Shown here piece by piece: positions 1-7,300 of a DNA stretch of 33,985 nt. Each line of letters begins with the position of its first letter. Within the stretch, counting starts at the first letter, position 1. A model generated the notes under the pieces. That model was not told the DNA's origin, did no database searches, and worked only from the letters and a program-made list of their open reading frames with translations. Position numbers and translations under genes: made by a program. The stretch is from Bacteroidota bacterium. GTDB taxonomy: Bacteria; Bacteroidota; Bacteroidia; Sphingobacteriales; Sphingobacteriaceae. The stretch is from assembly GCA_021794195.1 (NCBI GenBank), contig JAJYRG010000024.1, positions 1 through 33,985 of the forward strand. Reading direction: 5' to 3'.

Positions 1-606
1 GTATTGGATATGTTTAATACAAAATATGTCATTAGCCGGAGTTCGGAGAACAACTCCGAAAATGTAAGCAACCGGAGTTCGGCCGCAGGCAATGCTTGGT
101 TTGTAGATAGAGTTACTTTTGTGAAAGACAATAAGGAAGAAATAAGATCGTTGGACAGTTTTAATGCTAAAAAAGAAGCGTTTGTTCATGAAGCTTTTAA
201 AGACAAAATAAATGAAGATAAGTTGGTAAAACCTAGCCATGCAAACATTGAACTTACTTCTTATCATCCGGACACGTTAAGATACGAATCTTCTGCAGAT
301 GATATGGGATTTGCTGTTTTCTCGGAAATGTATTATGAAAAAGGCTGGGAAGCTTATATAGACGGTGAGAAAGTACCTATTATCCGGGCTGACTATGCTT
401 TGAGAGCTTTACAAATACCGGAAGGGAATCACAAAATAGAGTTTATATTTGCGCCTAAATCAATGAAAATCAGCAGCATTGTTTCTTTGCTGTCTTCTAT
501 TCTTTTAGTGGGATTGTTATTTCTCTATTTCGGATTTGGTTTTATACAGAAAAGAAAGAATTTAGACACCGTTGAAAGCCATAAAAAAGGATATAAATCA
601 AAGTAG
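1..606 (+). CDS. YfhO-family membrane protein, C-terminal part (5' truncated by window edge)
   Basis: The frame is open to the first base, so this is the 3' end of a longer gene. The visible ~201 residues hold the motif GNAWFVDRV, then a soluble domain with YHPDTLRYESSADDMGFAVF and YYEKGWEAYIDGEKVPI, and finally one hydrophobic helix (SSIVSLLSSILLVGLLFLYFGF) before a basic tail. This pattern matches the C-terminus of YfhO-like proteins, large polytopic membrane proteins associated with glycosyl transfer to envelope polymers; members usually run to about 800 residues or more. The substrate cannot be told from this fragment. Just before GNAWFV lies a Ser/Asn-rich stretch (RSSENNSENVSNRSS) encoded by short repeats, which looks like a lineage-specific insertion. 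The stop codon overlaps the 3' end of rnhB on the other strand by 9 bp. Confidence 0.75.
   Translation, partial: VLDMFNTKYVISRSSENNSENVSNRSSAAGNAWFVDRVTFVKDNKEEIRSLDSFNAKKEAFVHEAFKDKINEDKLVKPSHANIELTSYHPDTLRYESSADDMGFAVFSEMYYEKGWEAYIDGEKVPIIRADYALRALQIPEGNHKIEFIFAPKSMKISSIVSLLSSILLVGLLFLYFGFGFIQKRKNLDTVESHKKGYKSK
36..82. repeat. Short direct plus inverted repeats inside the YfhO-like gene
   Basis: CCGGAGTTCGG occurs twice in direct orientation (36-46 and 72-82). Between them TTCGGAG (42-48) is an exact inverted repeat of CTCCGAA (54-60) around a 5-nt loop. The copies are in frame and encode the Ser/Asn-rich RSSENNSENVSNRSS segment. I infer a local duplication; no mobile element is visible. 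Confidence 0.6.
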
Positions 607-1194
607 TTTTAGTTGGGGATCTGTCACTTTGAAGGTACTTCTGTGGTAAGGTGAAGAACCGTATTGAAAAATAGCGCTTCTATGTGATTTTGTAGGGTAC
701 CCTTTGTTCCGGCTCCAGTCGTAGTGTGGATATTCTTCATGAATTTCGCGCATATAAGCATCTCTGCTCGTTTTTGCCAATATAGAAGCGGCAGCGATGG
801 ACAGGTATTTCATATCTCCTTTTATGATGCACACATGCGGAATCTTTCCATAAGGGATAAAACGGTTTCCATCCACTAAGATAAATTCAGCTTTGGGCTG
901 TAATTGTTCGAGTGCTCTATGCATAGCGAGGTATGATGCATTATGAATATTTATTTTATCTATTTCTTCTGGTTCCACCCGGGCAATGTGATAACATACG
1001 GCATCTTTAAGGATTTGCTCTCTTAAGCTTTCTCTTTTTTTCTCATTTAAAGCTTTGGAGTCGTTTAACTCTTTGTTTTTGTAATCGTGTGGGAATATGA
1101 CTGCTGCAGCAAATACAGGTCCGGCTAAACAACCTCGTCCTGCTTCATCACAGCCTGCTTCTGTCAATTTTGTTTGGAAACTTGTTTTAAGCAT
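598..1194 (-). CDS. rnhB: Ribonuclease HII
   Basis: RNase HII cleaves RNA in RNA-DNA hybrids and starts removal of single ribonucleotides misincorporated in DNA. The 198-residue protein has the family length. The catalytic signature CDEAGRGCLAGPV is present with the acidic pair D16/E17. Further acidic ligands are D108 in LVDGN and D145 in SILAKTSRDAYM, giving the expected four-carboxylate metal site. The GYPTKSH motif near residue 166 is also typical. The ATG at 1192-1194 leaves only 15 residues before the signature, as is normal for the family. The gene converges on the upstream YfhO-like gene with a 9-bp overlap and is divergent from the CBM9-like gene at 1340. The identification is secure. 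Confidence 0.97.
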   Translation of the reverse strand: MLKTSFQTKLTEAGCDEAGRGCLAGPVFAAAVIFPHDYKNKELNDSKALNEKKRESLREQILKDAVCYHIARVEPEEIDKINIHNASYLAMHRALEQLQPKAEFILVDGNRFIPYGKIPHVCIIKGDMKYLSIAAASILAKTSRDAYMREIHEEYPHYDWSRNKGYPTKSHRSAIFQYGSSPYHRSTFKVTDPQLKLL

Positions 1195-1240
1195 AGTATG
1201 TTAAGCTATTTAATGTAACTTTCCTGTTGTCAATGGTTTG

Positions 1241-1307
1241 TTTACACTAATTTACACTACTTATCTCTTTCTTTGACAATATAGTGAGAGAAATAAACTT
1301 TTTACAC
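1241..1307 (+). repeat. TTTACAC repeats in the divergent rnhB / 1340 intergenic region
   Basis: TTTACACTAA (1241-1250) is followed directly by TTTACACTAC (1251-1260), and TTTACAC occurs again at 1301-1307. Start-to-start distances are 10 and 50 bp, close to whole helical turns, so the copies would lie on one face of the DNA. They sit in the 145-bp region between divergent genes. An operator is an inference; I could not find a clear TAnnTTTG box for either gene here. Confidence 0.4.
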
Positions 1308-1339
1308 CTCTGTATGTCAAAGAAATAAAAACTTTACGA

Positions 1340-2068
1340 ATGAGAAAAATAATATTGTATTTGTTTTTGTTCTTTACACTTACGGCTCATGCTCAGGAAA
1401 GTGTACAAAAGTCCGGTGATTTGTACAAGGGGCTATCTGTAGAGGTTGATGCTGAGTTAGACGAATGGGCAGAATTATTGACGCCTGTTGGGAATGGAGA
1501 AGATACTGCTTGGTCTCATGCAGTGGCTTTTGATGCTGAGAACTTGTATATCGCCATGCGGATAAAGGATAAAATTCTTCAACAAGAAGCTATAAGAGGA
1601 GGTCTTTTAGTCAATGTCAATATGAAGAATAAAAAGCAAGACGGATCTCTTTTGCTTTTCCCGGTTCCGGATAGAGAGCTTGTTAAAGAGTTTACGAATG
1701 AAAATAAAAACCAGAATAAAGATGCACGTGCAGCATTAATCGACTTTGCACGTGGGTATCAGGTAAAAGGTTTTGATCGCCTTTTAGACGGTTTGCTTTC
1801 CCTTGAAAACACATACGGATTAAAAGCAAAAGTGAAAATAGGCGATGATGATGAATTGAATTACGAAGCTAAAATACCTTTATCCACCTTAGCTTTAAAC
1901 AATTCGAAACAGACTATAGCTGTACGGGTAGGTGTGAATACGCAATGGATGCAGATACAACGTATTCGGAATAACAACAGAAGAGGACAAGGCAGAAGTA
2001 TACAAAACTTAAAAAACCCATATGATTTTGATATCGACGTGTGGTTAGAAGGAGAAATAGATGAATAA
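1340..2068 (+). CDS. Secreted CBM9-like domain protein
   Basis: This 242-residue protein starts with a signal peptide (MRKIILYLFLFFTLTAHAQ, cleavage after about residue 18). The region VDAELDEWAELL, then HAVAFDAENLYIAMRIKD, then GGLLVNVN resembles the start of CBM9-like beta-sandwich domains, in which an 'IDG.LDEW' strand precedes an 'ENLYL..RI.D' strand. Such domains bind carbohydrate or act as adaptor domains in envelope proteins, and the ligand here is unknown. The gene lies 24 nt upstream of the TonB-linked barrel and very likely shares its transcript. I therefore infer a periplasmic or surface accessory role for that barrel. No catalytic residues are apparent. The family call is moderate because no alignment could be run. 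Confidence 0.6.
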   Translation: MRKIILYLFLFFTLTAHAQESVQKSGDLYKGLSVEVDAELDEWAELLTPVGNGEDTAWSHAVAFDAENLYIAMRIKDKILQQEAIRGGLLVNVNMKNKKQDGSLLLFPVPDRELVKEFTNENKNQNKDARAALIDFARGYQVKGFDRLLDGLLSLENTYGLKAKVKIGDDDELNYEAKIPLSTLALNNSKQTIAVRVGVNTQWMQIQRIRNNNRRGQGRSIQNLKNPYDFDIDVWLEGEIDE

Positions 2069-2092
2069 TACGAAAAGAGAGTCAACCGCTTT

Positions 2093-4879
2093 ATGAAACA
2101 TATATATCAAACATTTATTTTATTATTTGCAATTCTTTTAAGTGATTTTGGTTATAGCCAAACCACTCGCAGGGTTCAGGGGATGCTCCGGGACTCTTTA
2201 TCGAGAGTGGTCGCGGGTGCTTCCGTACAGTTGATAACAAAAGATGACTCAATAGGCACCAGTTCAAACAAAGCCGGTATTTTTGTCTTTGATAATGTGA
2301 AAGGTAAGGAATTTACCCTCCGTGTGAGCAGCATAGGGTATGAGTTGTATGAAAAAGATTTTGTTTTTCCGGAAGGAGAAGACCGAATGTCCATTCCCAG
2401 CTTTGTGCTTAAAAGTATCCCTAATATCTTGGATGAAGTAATTGTGGATGGGGTACTCACCGTACAAGCGCGGGGGGATACTATAGAATATGCAACGAAA
2501 CATTTAAAATTGCGGGATGATGCTCTTGTTGAAGATGCGGTGAAAAAACTAGAAGGAGTAGAGGTGGATAAAGATGGAAATATTACAGCTCAAGGGGAAG
2601 AAGTGACACGCGTAAAAGTAAATGGAAAAGAGTTTTTTGGGGGAGATGTAAAAACGGCCACTAAAAATCTCCCCGCAGATATTATTGAAAAAATGCAGAT
2701 CGTGGATGACTATGGGGATAAAGCGGATCTCACAGGAGATAAAAGTGGCGACTCTGAAAAAATCCTAAATATAATCATCGATGAAGATCGAAATAAGGGC
2801 TACACATCTACTCTTCGCACGGGATATGGTACTGATGATCGCTATCAAGTGACAGGGAGCTATATGGGTATGAAAGAAGGAGTTCAATTTTCAGTACTCG
2901 GTAATTTGAATAATATTAATGCTCCTTTATTTGATTTTAATACTACAGGAGGTGGGGCCCGCCGAGGTCGTGGCGGGCGTGGGGGAGGAATGTTCGGTGC
3001 TCGCGATGGTTTGGTAAATGCCGCCTCGGTTGGTGTAAATTATAGACAAGACTTTTCGGAAGATCTAATGGTATATGGCAGCTATAGTTTTGGCAGAGAC
3101 GATAATGATATTTTAAAGTCCAGCCAGGATTTGTATGATAATAATAATCCCGACTCTGTCTTATTCAAAACAAGTGGCGAAACGACAAATTCGATTGGAA
3201 ATAGCCACAGACTAGAAGCAAATGTAGAGTGGAGCCTGTCGGAAAAGGACTATATAAAATTCTCCCCTCAGTTTTCTTTCGGAAAAACACGCACCAATGT
3301 TTTTTCTGACTTTACAAATACTTTAGGTGATGTAGAGTACAACTCCGAAGATAACCAATCTTATAGCGTTTCATCAGCGCCGCGGGTAGGGCTGAGTGGG
3401 CTATATAACCGTAAGTTAAGTGAGGAAGGAAGGAATTTGTTTTTTAATATGAACTGGAATTCATCGGCTAATAAACAAGATCAAGATAGGGTTTTAGAAT
3501 CCATGATTTCGGATCCCAATAACGCAGATCAGGACGTGAATACCATATATAGAAAAACGATCAGCGAAATGGATAATAAGAGCTGGAATGGAGGCGCTTC
3601 GCTTTCCTATTTAGAACCTGTGTCTGAATTTGGCAAAGTAGAAGTATCGTATAATTACAATGTAAATACTTACGATAATAACCGAGCACAATCTGCTTTT
3701 GATGAAGATGGTGCTCCTATTTTAGAAGATCAGTATAATTATGAAAGAATGTATGATTATTCTTTTCAAACTCACCGGTTGGGCGTGAATTATAATTATA
3801 ACAGCGAGAAAATAAAATATTCTTTAGGAGCGTCTGTGCAGCCAAATTTATTGCAAGGTGACGCATTAGTGGACGGTAACCCTATTGATATTCACAGAAA
3901 AGGGCTGAACTTCGTTCCTATTGCACGTTTTGAATACCAATTCAGCCGTCAAAAAAATATCCGGATTAATTATTCGGGTTCTTCAAACGAACCTTCTATT
4001 ACACAAATTCAGCCTTTTACTGATAATTCAAACCCTACATCTATCGTTACAGGTAATCCGGATCTGAATGCTGAATTCAACCATAATTTGCGGTTGCGTT
4101 TCAGCAATTCGGACTTTCAAAAAGGCCGTACTTTCTTCTTAATGTTTAGAGGTTCGTTGGCACAGGATAAAATCGTATCTAATATGGTGCAAAATCGTGA
4201 TCCTGAGCTTGGAGTCGTTCAGGAAACAAACTATCTAAATGCATCCGGTACGTATAATTTACGTTCATTCTATCATTACGGAAAATCTTTTAAGGATAAA
4301 ACATATAATATAATGGTAATGGGTGGTGCCAGCTATAATAATAATGTGGCTTTCTCGGACTCTTACAAGAATGTTGCTCAAAACTGGGTGCTGAACCAAG
4401 GCCTTTCATTCCGTTATAACCCCTCGGAAAACTTAGAGATTAGTCCGGGAGTACGGTATATGTGGAACCATACCGTAAATACTCTTACAGAGCGGAAGCT
4501 CATTACGTCGAGTTTATCTCCAACATTATATGGATCGGTCAACCTTTCACCGACATGGATTTTTGGGTATGATTTGTCCAAAGCATTTTACACAGGGAGC
4601 GGATTTGATGATAACCCTTTTATTATCAATGCTTACATAGAGAAAAAAATGTTGAAATCAAATCAGGGAACTATCCGTGTTGCTGCTTTTGACGTACTTG
4701 ACGAGCAAATAAATATTGCAAGGACGAATGTGGAAGCACTTAACTTAGTGTCAGATACACGTACTAACCGACTTGGGCAGTATTTTATGGTTACGCTGAC
4801 GTATAAGCTTTCTAAGTTTGCAGGGGGAGTAAATCCCGCAGATGGAGACAGAAGCGGCCCTCGAGGGAGAAGACGTTAA
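2093..4879 (+). CDS. TonB-dependent-receptor-like outer membrane beta-barrel protein with carboxypeptidase-regulatory-like domain
   Basis: The 928-residue protein has a signal peptide (to about residue 22, FGYSQ). A carboxypeptidase-regulatory-like beta sandwich follows at about 28-115 (RVQGMLRDSLSRVVAGASVQL, then LRVSSIGYE). A plug-like segment lies at about 140-235 (EDAVKKLEGVEVDKDGNI, VNGKEFFGGDVKTATKNLPADIIEKMQIVDDYGD). A long barrel of alternating aromatic and polar strands fills the rest, with repeated N-P-D-L type segments such as IVTGNPDLNAEFNHNLRLRFS. This matches the Bacteroidota 'outer membrane beta-barrel' TonB-linked family (OMP_b-brl_3 type), not the classical SusC. A Gly/Arg-rich loop at about residues 284-306 and a basic tail (GDRSGPRGRRR) are distinctive. 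The substrate is unknown. Energy would come from ExbBD-TonB complexes such as the one at 10538-13686. Confidence 0.85.
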   Translation: MKHIYQTFILLFAILLSDFGYSQTTRRVQGMLRDSLSRVVAGASVQLITKDDSIGTSSNKAGIFVFDNVKGKEFTLRVSSIGYELYEKDFVFPEGEDRMSIPSFVLKSIPNILDEVIVDGVLTVQARGDTIEYATKHLKLRDDALVEDAVKKLEGVEVDKDGNITAQGEEVTRVKVNGKEFFGGDVKTATKNLPADIIEKMQIVDDYGDKADLTGDKSGDSEKILNIIIDEDRNKGYTSTLRTGYGTDDRYQVTGSYMGMKEGVQFSVLGNLNNINAPLFDFNTTGGGARRGRGGRGGGMFGARDGLVNAASVGVNYRQDFSEDLMVYGSYSFGRDDNDILKSSQDLYDNNNPDSVLFKTSGETTNSIGNSHRLEANVEWSLSEKDYIKFSPQFSFGKTRTNVFSDFTNTLGDVEYNSEDNQSYSVSSAPRVGLSGLYNRKLSEEGRNLFFNMNWNSSANKQDQDRVLESMISDPNNADQDVNTIYRKTISEMDNKSWNGGASLSYLEPVSEFGKVEVSYNYNVNTYDNNRAQSAFDEDGAPILEDQYNYERMYDYSFQTHRLGVNYNYNSEKIKYSLGASVQPNLLQGDALVDGNPIDIHRKGLNFVPIARFEYQFSRQKNIRINYSGSSNEPSITQIQPFTDNSNPTSIVTGNPDLNAEFNHNLRLRFSNSDFQKGRTFFLMFRGSLAQDKIVSNMVQNRDPELGVVQETNYLNASGTYNLRSFYHYGKSFKDKTYNIMVMGGASYNNNVAFSDSYKNVAQNWVLNQGLSFRYNPSENLEISPGVRYMWNHTVNTLTERKLITSSLSPTLYGSVNLSPTWIFGYDLSKAFYTGSGFDDNPFIINAYIEKKMLKSNQGTIRVAAFDVLDEQINIARTNVEALNLVSDTRTNRLGQYFMVTLTYKLSKFAGGVNPADGDRSGPRGRRR

Positions 4880-4966
4880 TTCGCTTTACAAGAGTGTATT
4901 TTGATAGGGTGTTTAAGTTTTTGGTAAAATTACTTCTTTAGATTGATGGCCCTCTTCTTTTTTGTG

Positions 4967-4993
4967 ACTTCACTTAACCGAAGTTTTGTTTTT
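4967..4993 (+). terminator. Possible weak terminator after the TonB-linked barrel gene
   Basis: ACTTC (4967-4971) can pair with GAAGT (4980-4984) around an 8-nt loop, followed by a T-rich run to 4993. The stem is only 5 bp, so this is a weak candidate. It is the best one in the 157-bp gap, which otherwise holds only the promoter box at 5016. Confidence 0.3.
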
Positions 4994-5015
4994 CTTACTT
5001 TGATATAATTATTAA

Positions 5016-5023
5016 TACCTTTG
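5016..5023 (+). promoter_or_regulatory. Bacteroidota -7 box for the M16 peptidase-fabD unit
   Basis: TACCTTTG matches the TAnnTTTG -7 consensus. It lies 25 nt before the ATG at 5049, so transcription would start near 5029. No TTTG sits at the ideal -33 distance; the nearest are at 4985 and 4999. The position supports choosing the ATG at 5049 over the GTG at 5037, which would leave a leader of only about 8 nt. Confidence 0.5.
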
Positions 5024-5048
5024 TGTTTTTGCCAATGTGATTTATTAT

Positions 5049-6281
5049 ATGGATCATTCCATTTTTCAACTGCCAAATGGCATTCGTGTAGTTTTTTACC
5101 CGCAAAAGGCTGTGGTCACTCATACTTGTTTGCTTATCAATGCAGGATCTCGAGATGAAGAGACAGGTTTGTTCGGCATAGCCCATCTTATTGAGCATAT
5201 GCTTTTCAAACGAACCGAAAAACGCAATACTTCCCGTATCATAAACCGGATAGAATCTGTAGGAGGTGATTTAAATGCGTACACCACAAAAGAGTATACT
5301 TGTATTCATGCTTCTGTTCTGTCTAATTATTTAGAGCGGGTGCTTGATCTGTTTGAGGATATTGTTTTCCATTCTACATTTCCCGAATGGGAACTCCAAA
5401 AGGAAAAGCAAGTTATTTTTGATGAAATATCCTCTTACTTAGACAGTCCTGAAGAATCCATAATGGATGATTTTGAAGATTTGCTTTTTTCAGGTTCTGG
5501 TTTAGGACACAATATCCTCGGAGCGAAAAGAGACTTGTCTACCCTTTCCTCCCGGGATATTTTGCAGTTTATTCAGCGAAATTATCGTACAGATGAAATG
5601 GTCATTGGCATTACCGGAGATTATAAACCCGCAAAAGTTAAAAAACTTGTAGAGCGTTTTTTCGGAAATGTCGTGGAAAACTTACCTGATCGGAAAAGAG
5701 ACACTGTCATTCTCACCAAAAGAAAACATCTTGAAGTAGAAAAGCCTATACATCAGGTTCATTATATGCTGGGGGTGCAGGGCTATGGTATGCACCATCC
5801 TAAAAAAATGGAATTGCTTTTGCTGAATAATATTTTAGGAGGTGCGGGAATGAGTTCTGTTTTGAATCTTGCGGTAAGAGAAAAATATGGTATTGCCTAC
5901 ACTATAGAATCTCACTACGGAGTATATTCTGATACCGGAATATTTTCCATATATATGGGTACGGACAAGAAAAAATATGAGAAAGCGGTGCGTTTAATAT
6001 ATAAGGAGTTGAGGAAAATCAAAAATCAACCTTTATCTTCATATAAACTGCAGAAAGCCAAACAAAAGATTAAGGGACAAATAGCTTTGGCAGAAGAAAA
6101 TCGCTTAGGAATGATTATTTCAGATGCCAAAAACGTGTTGGATTACGGAAGAGTCATCGGTATTGAAGAAGTGTTTCAACGGATTGAAAATATCAGCAAC
6201 GAGAGCTTAACGGAAGTTGCTCAAGAAGTATTTCAGGAAGATCATTTCTTTTCGTTACAGTATTTACCAATAGAGGGATAA
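5049..6281 (+). CDS. M16 family zinc metallopeptidase (insulinase/processing-peptidase-like)
   Basis: This 410-residue protein has the inverted zinc motif HLIEH (H46, E49, H50) and the distal glutamate ligand E126 in VIFDEISSYLD, about 76 residues on, as in active M16 peptidases. The N-terminal FQLPNGIRVVFYPQKAVVTHTCLLINAGSRDE and the second-half segment GGAGMSSVLNLAVREKYGIAYTIESHYG (quoted in parts: GGAGMSSVL, REKYGIAYTI) are typical of the two-domain, ~410-420-aa processing-peptidase-like subgroup. It probably degrades or trims peptides. It has no signal peptide, so a cytoplasmic location is likely. I chose the ATG at 5049; a GTG at 5037 would add only four residues. fabD follows after 28 nt, and the two are probably co-transcribed, although no functional link is obvious. 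Confidence 0.9.
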   Translation: MDHSIFQLPNGIRVVFYPQKAVVTHTCLLINAGSRDEETGLFGIAHLIEHMLFKRTEKRNTSRIINRIESVGGDLNAYTTKEYTCIHASVLSNYLERVLDLFEDIVFHSTFPEWELQKEKQVIFDEISSYLDSPEESIMDDFEDLLFSGSGLGHNILGAKRDLSTLSSRDILQFIQRNYRTDEMVIGITGDYKPAKVKKLVERFFGNVVENLPDRKRDTVILTKRKHLEVEKPIHQVHYMLGVQGYGMHHPKKMELLLLNNILGGAGMSSVLNLAVREKYGIAYTIESHYGVYSDTGIFSIYMGTDKKKYEKAVRLIYKELRKIKNQPLSSYKLQKAKQKIKGQIALAEENRLGMIISDAKNVLDYGRVIGIEEVFQRIENISNESLTEVAQEVFQEDHFFSLQYLPIEG

Positions 6282-6309
6282 TTTTACAGTTTTATTTCAA
6301 CATAAAAAT

Positions 6310-7191
6310 ATGAAAGCATATATATTTCCAGGGCAGGGAGCCCAGTATGTCGGTATGGGGAAAGATTTGTACGACGAATATCAAAATGCAAAAGAGCTTT
6401 TTGAAAAAGCAAATGAAATTTTGGGTTTCCGCATTACGGATGTGATGTTTACGGGTATGGAAGAAGATTTGAAGCAAACGAAAGTAACGCAGCCGGCTAT
6501 ATTTTTACATTCTGTTATTCTAGCAAAATGCTTAGGAGATGATTTCAAACCTGATATGGTGGCTGGGCACTCTTTGGGTGAGTTTTCGGCGTTGGTAGCC
6601 ACAGAAGCTTTGTCTTTTGAAGATGGGTTGGCTTTGGTGAGTAAACGGGCGAACGCTATGCAAAACGCCTGTGAATTGCAAGAGTCTACAATGGCGGCAA
6701 TATTGGGATTGGAAGATAAGGTAGTGGAAGATATTTGCGCATCTATAGAAGGAACAGTGATAGCAGCAAATTATAATTGTCCTGGGCAAGTTGTGATATC
6801 CGGAACTGTCGATGCGGTGGACCAAGCCTGTAAAAAACTGGAAGAAGGAGGAGCAAGGAGAACATTAAAATTAAACGTAAGTGGAGCTTTTCACTCACCT
6901 TTGATGGAGCCTGCAAAACTGGAATTGCAGCATGCCATTGAGCAGACGGAATTTTCCATTCCTGTTTGCCCGGTTTATCAAAACGTAGATGCTAAAGCTT
7001 ATTCTAACCCTATCCAAATTAAAACAAATTTAATTACTCAGCTGACCAGTCCGGTAAGGTGGACGCAAACTATGCAAAACATGCTGGCTGAGGGAGTAGA
7101 CAGCTTTGTGGAAGTAGGTCCTGGAAAAGTTTTGCAGGGATTGGTTAAAAAAGTAAACCGAAAAATTCCTACTTCTTCTGCAAGTCTGTAA
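6310..7191 (+). CDS. fabD: Malonyl-CoA:ACP transacylase
   Basis: FabD moves malonyl groups from CoA to acyl carrier protein and so supplies the elongation unit of fatty-acid synthesis in the cytoplasm. The 293-residue protein starts with the hallmark YIFPGQGAQYVGMGKDLY. The nucleophile is S88 in GHSLGEFSAL. R113 in LVSKRANAMQ binds the malonyl carboxylate, and H195 in VSGAFHSPLM completes the dyad. The C-terminal VEVGPGKVLQGLVKKV is also typical. Length and all active-site residues are normal. It sits 28 nt after the M16 peptidase gene and ends about 45 nt before a large palindromic terminator shared with metK. Elsewhere fabD is often in a fab cluster; here it stands apart from other fab genes within this window. 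Confidence 0.97.
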   Translation: MKAYIFPGQGAQYVGMGKDLYDEYQNAKELFEKANEILGFRITDVMFTGMEEDLKQTKVTQPAIFLHSVILAKCLGDDFKPDMVAGHSLGEFSALVATEALSFEDGLALVSKRANAMQNACELQESTMAAILGLEDKVVEDICASIEGTVIAANYNCPGQVVISGTVDAVDQACKKLEEGGARRTLKLNVSGAFHSPLMEPAKLELQHAIEQTEFSIPVCPVYQNVDAKAYSNPIQIKTNLITQLTSPVRWTQTMQNMLAEGVDSFVEVGPGKVLQGLVKKVNRKIPTSSASL

Positions 7192-7236
7192 TTACGGTTT
7201 AAGCAGCCTGATTCAAGTTATGTGAATAGATATAGG

Positions 7237-7284
7237 TTAAAAGAATAGGGCTATCCGTTGCAACGGATAGCCCTATTCTTTTAA
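7237..7284. terminator. 48-bp perfect palindrome, bidirectional terminator between fabD and metK
   Basis: Bases 7237-7260 are an exact inverted repeat of 7261-7284, centred on TTG|CAA. The core includes AATAGGGCTATCCG and its complement. As RNA it folds into a stem of about 22 bp with a 4-nt loop. T-rich sequence follows on the plus strand (TTCTTTTAAATT), and the same applies on the minus strand. It lies exactly between the convergent ends of fabD (7191) and metK (7301), so I read it as a shared rho-independent terminator. Confidence 0.85.
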
Positions 7285-7300
7285 ATTAGATGTTCAGATC

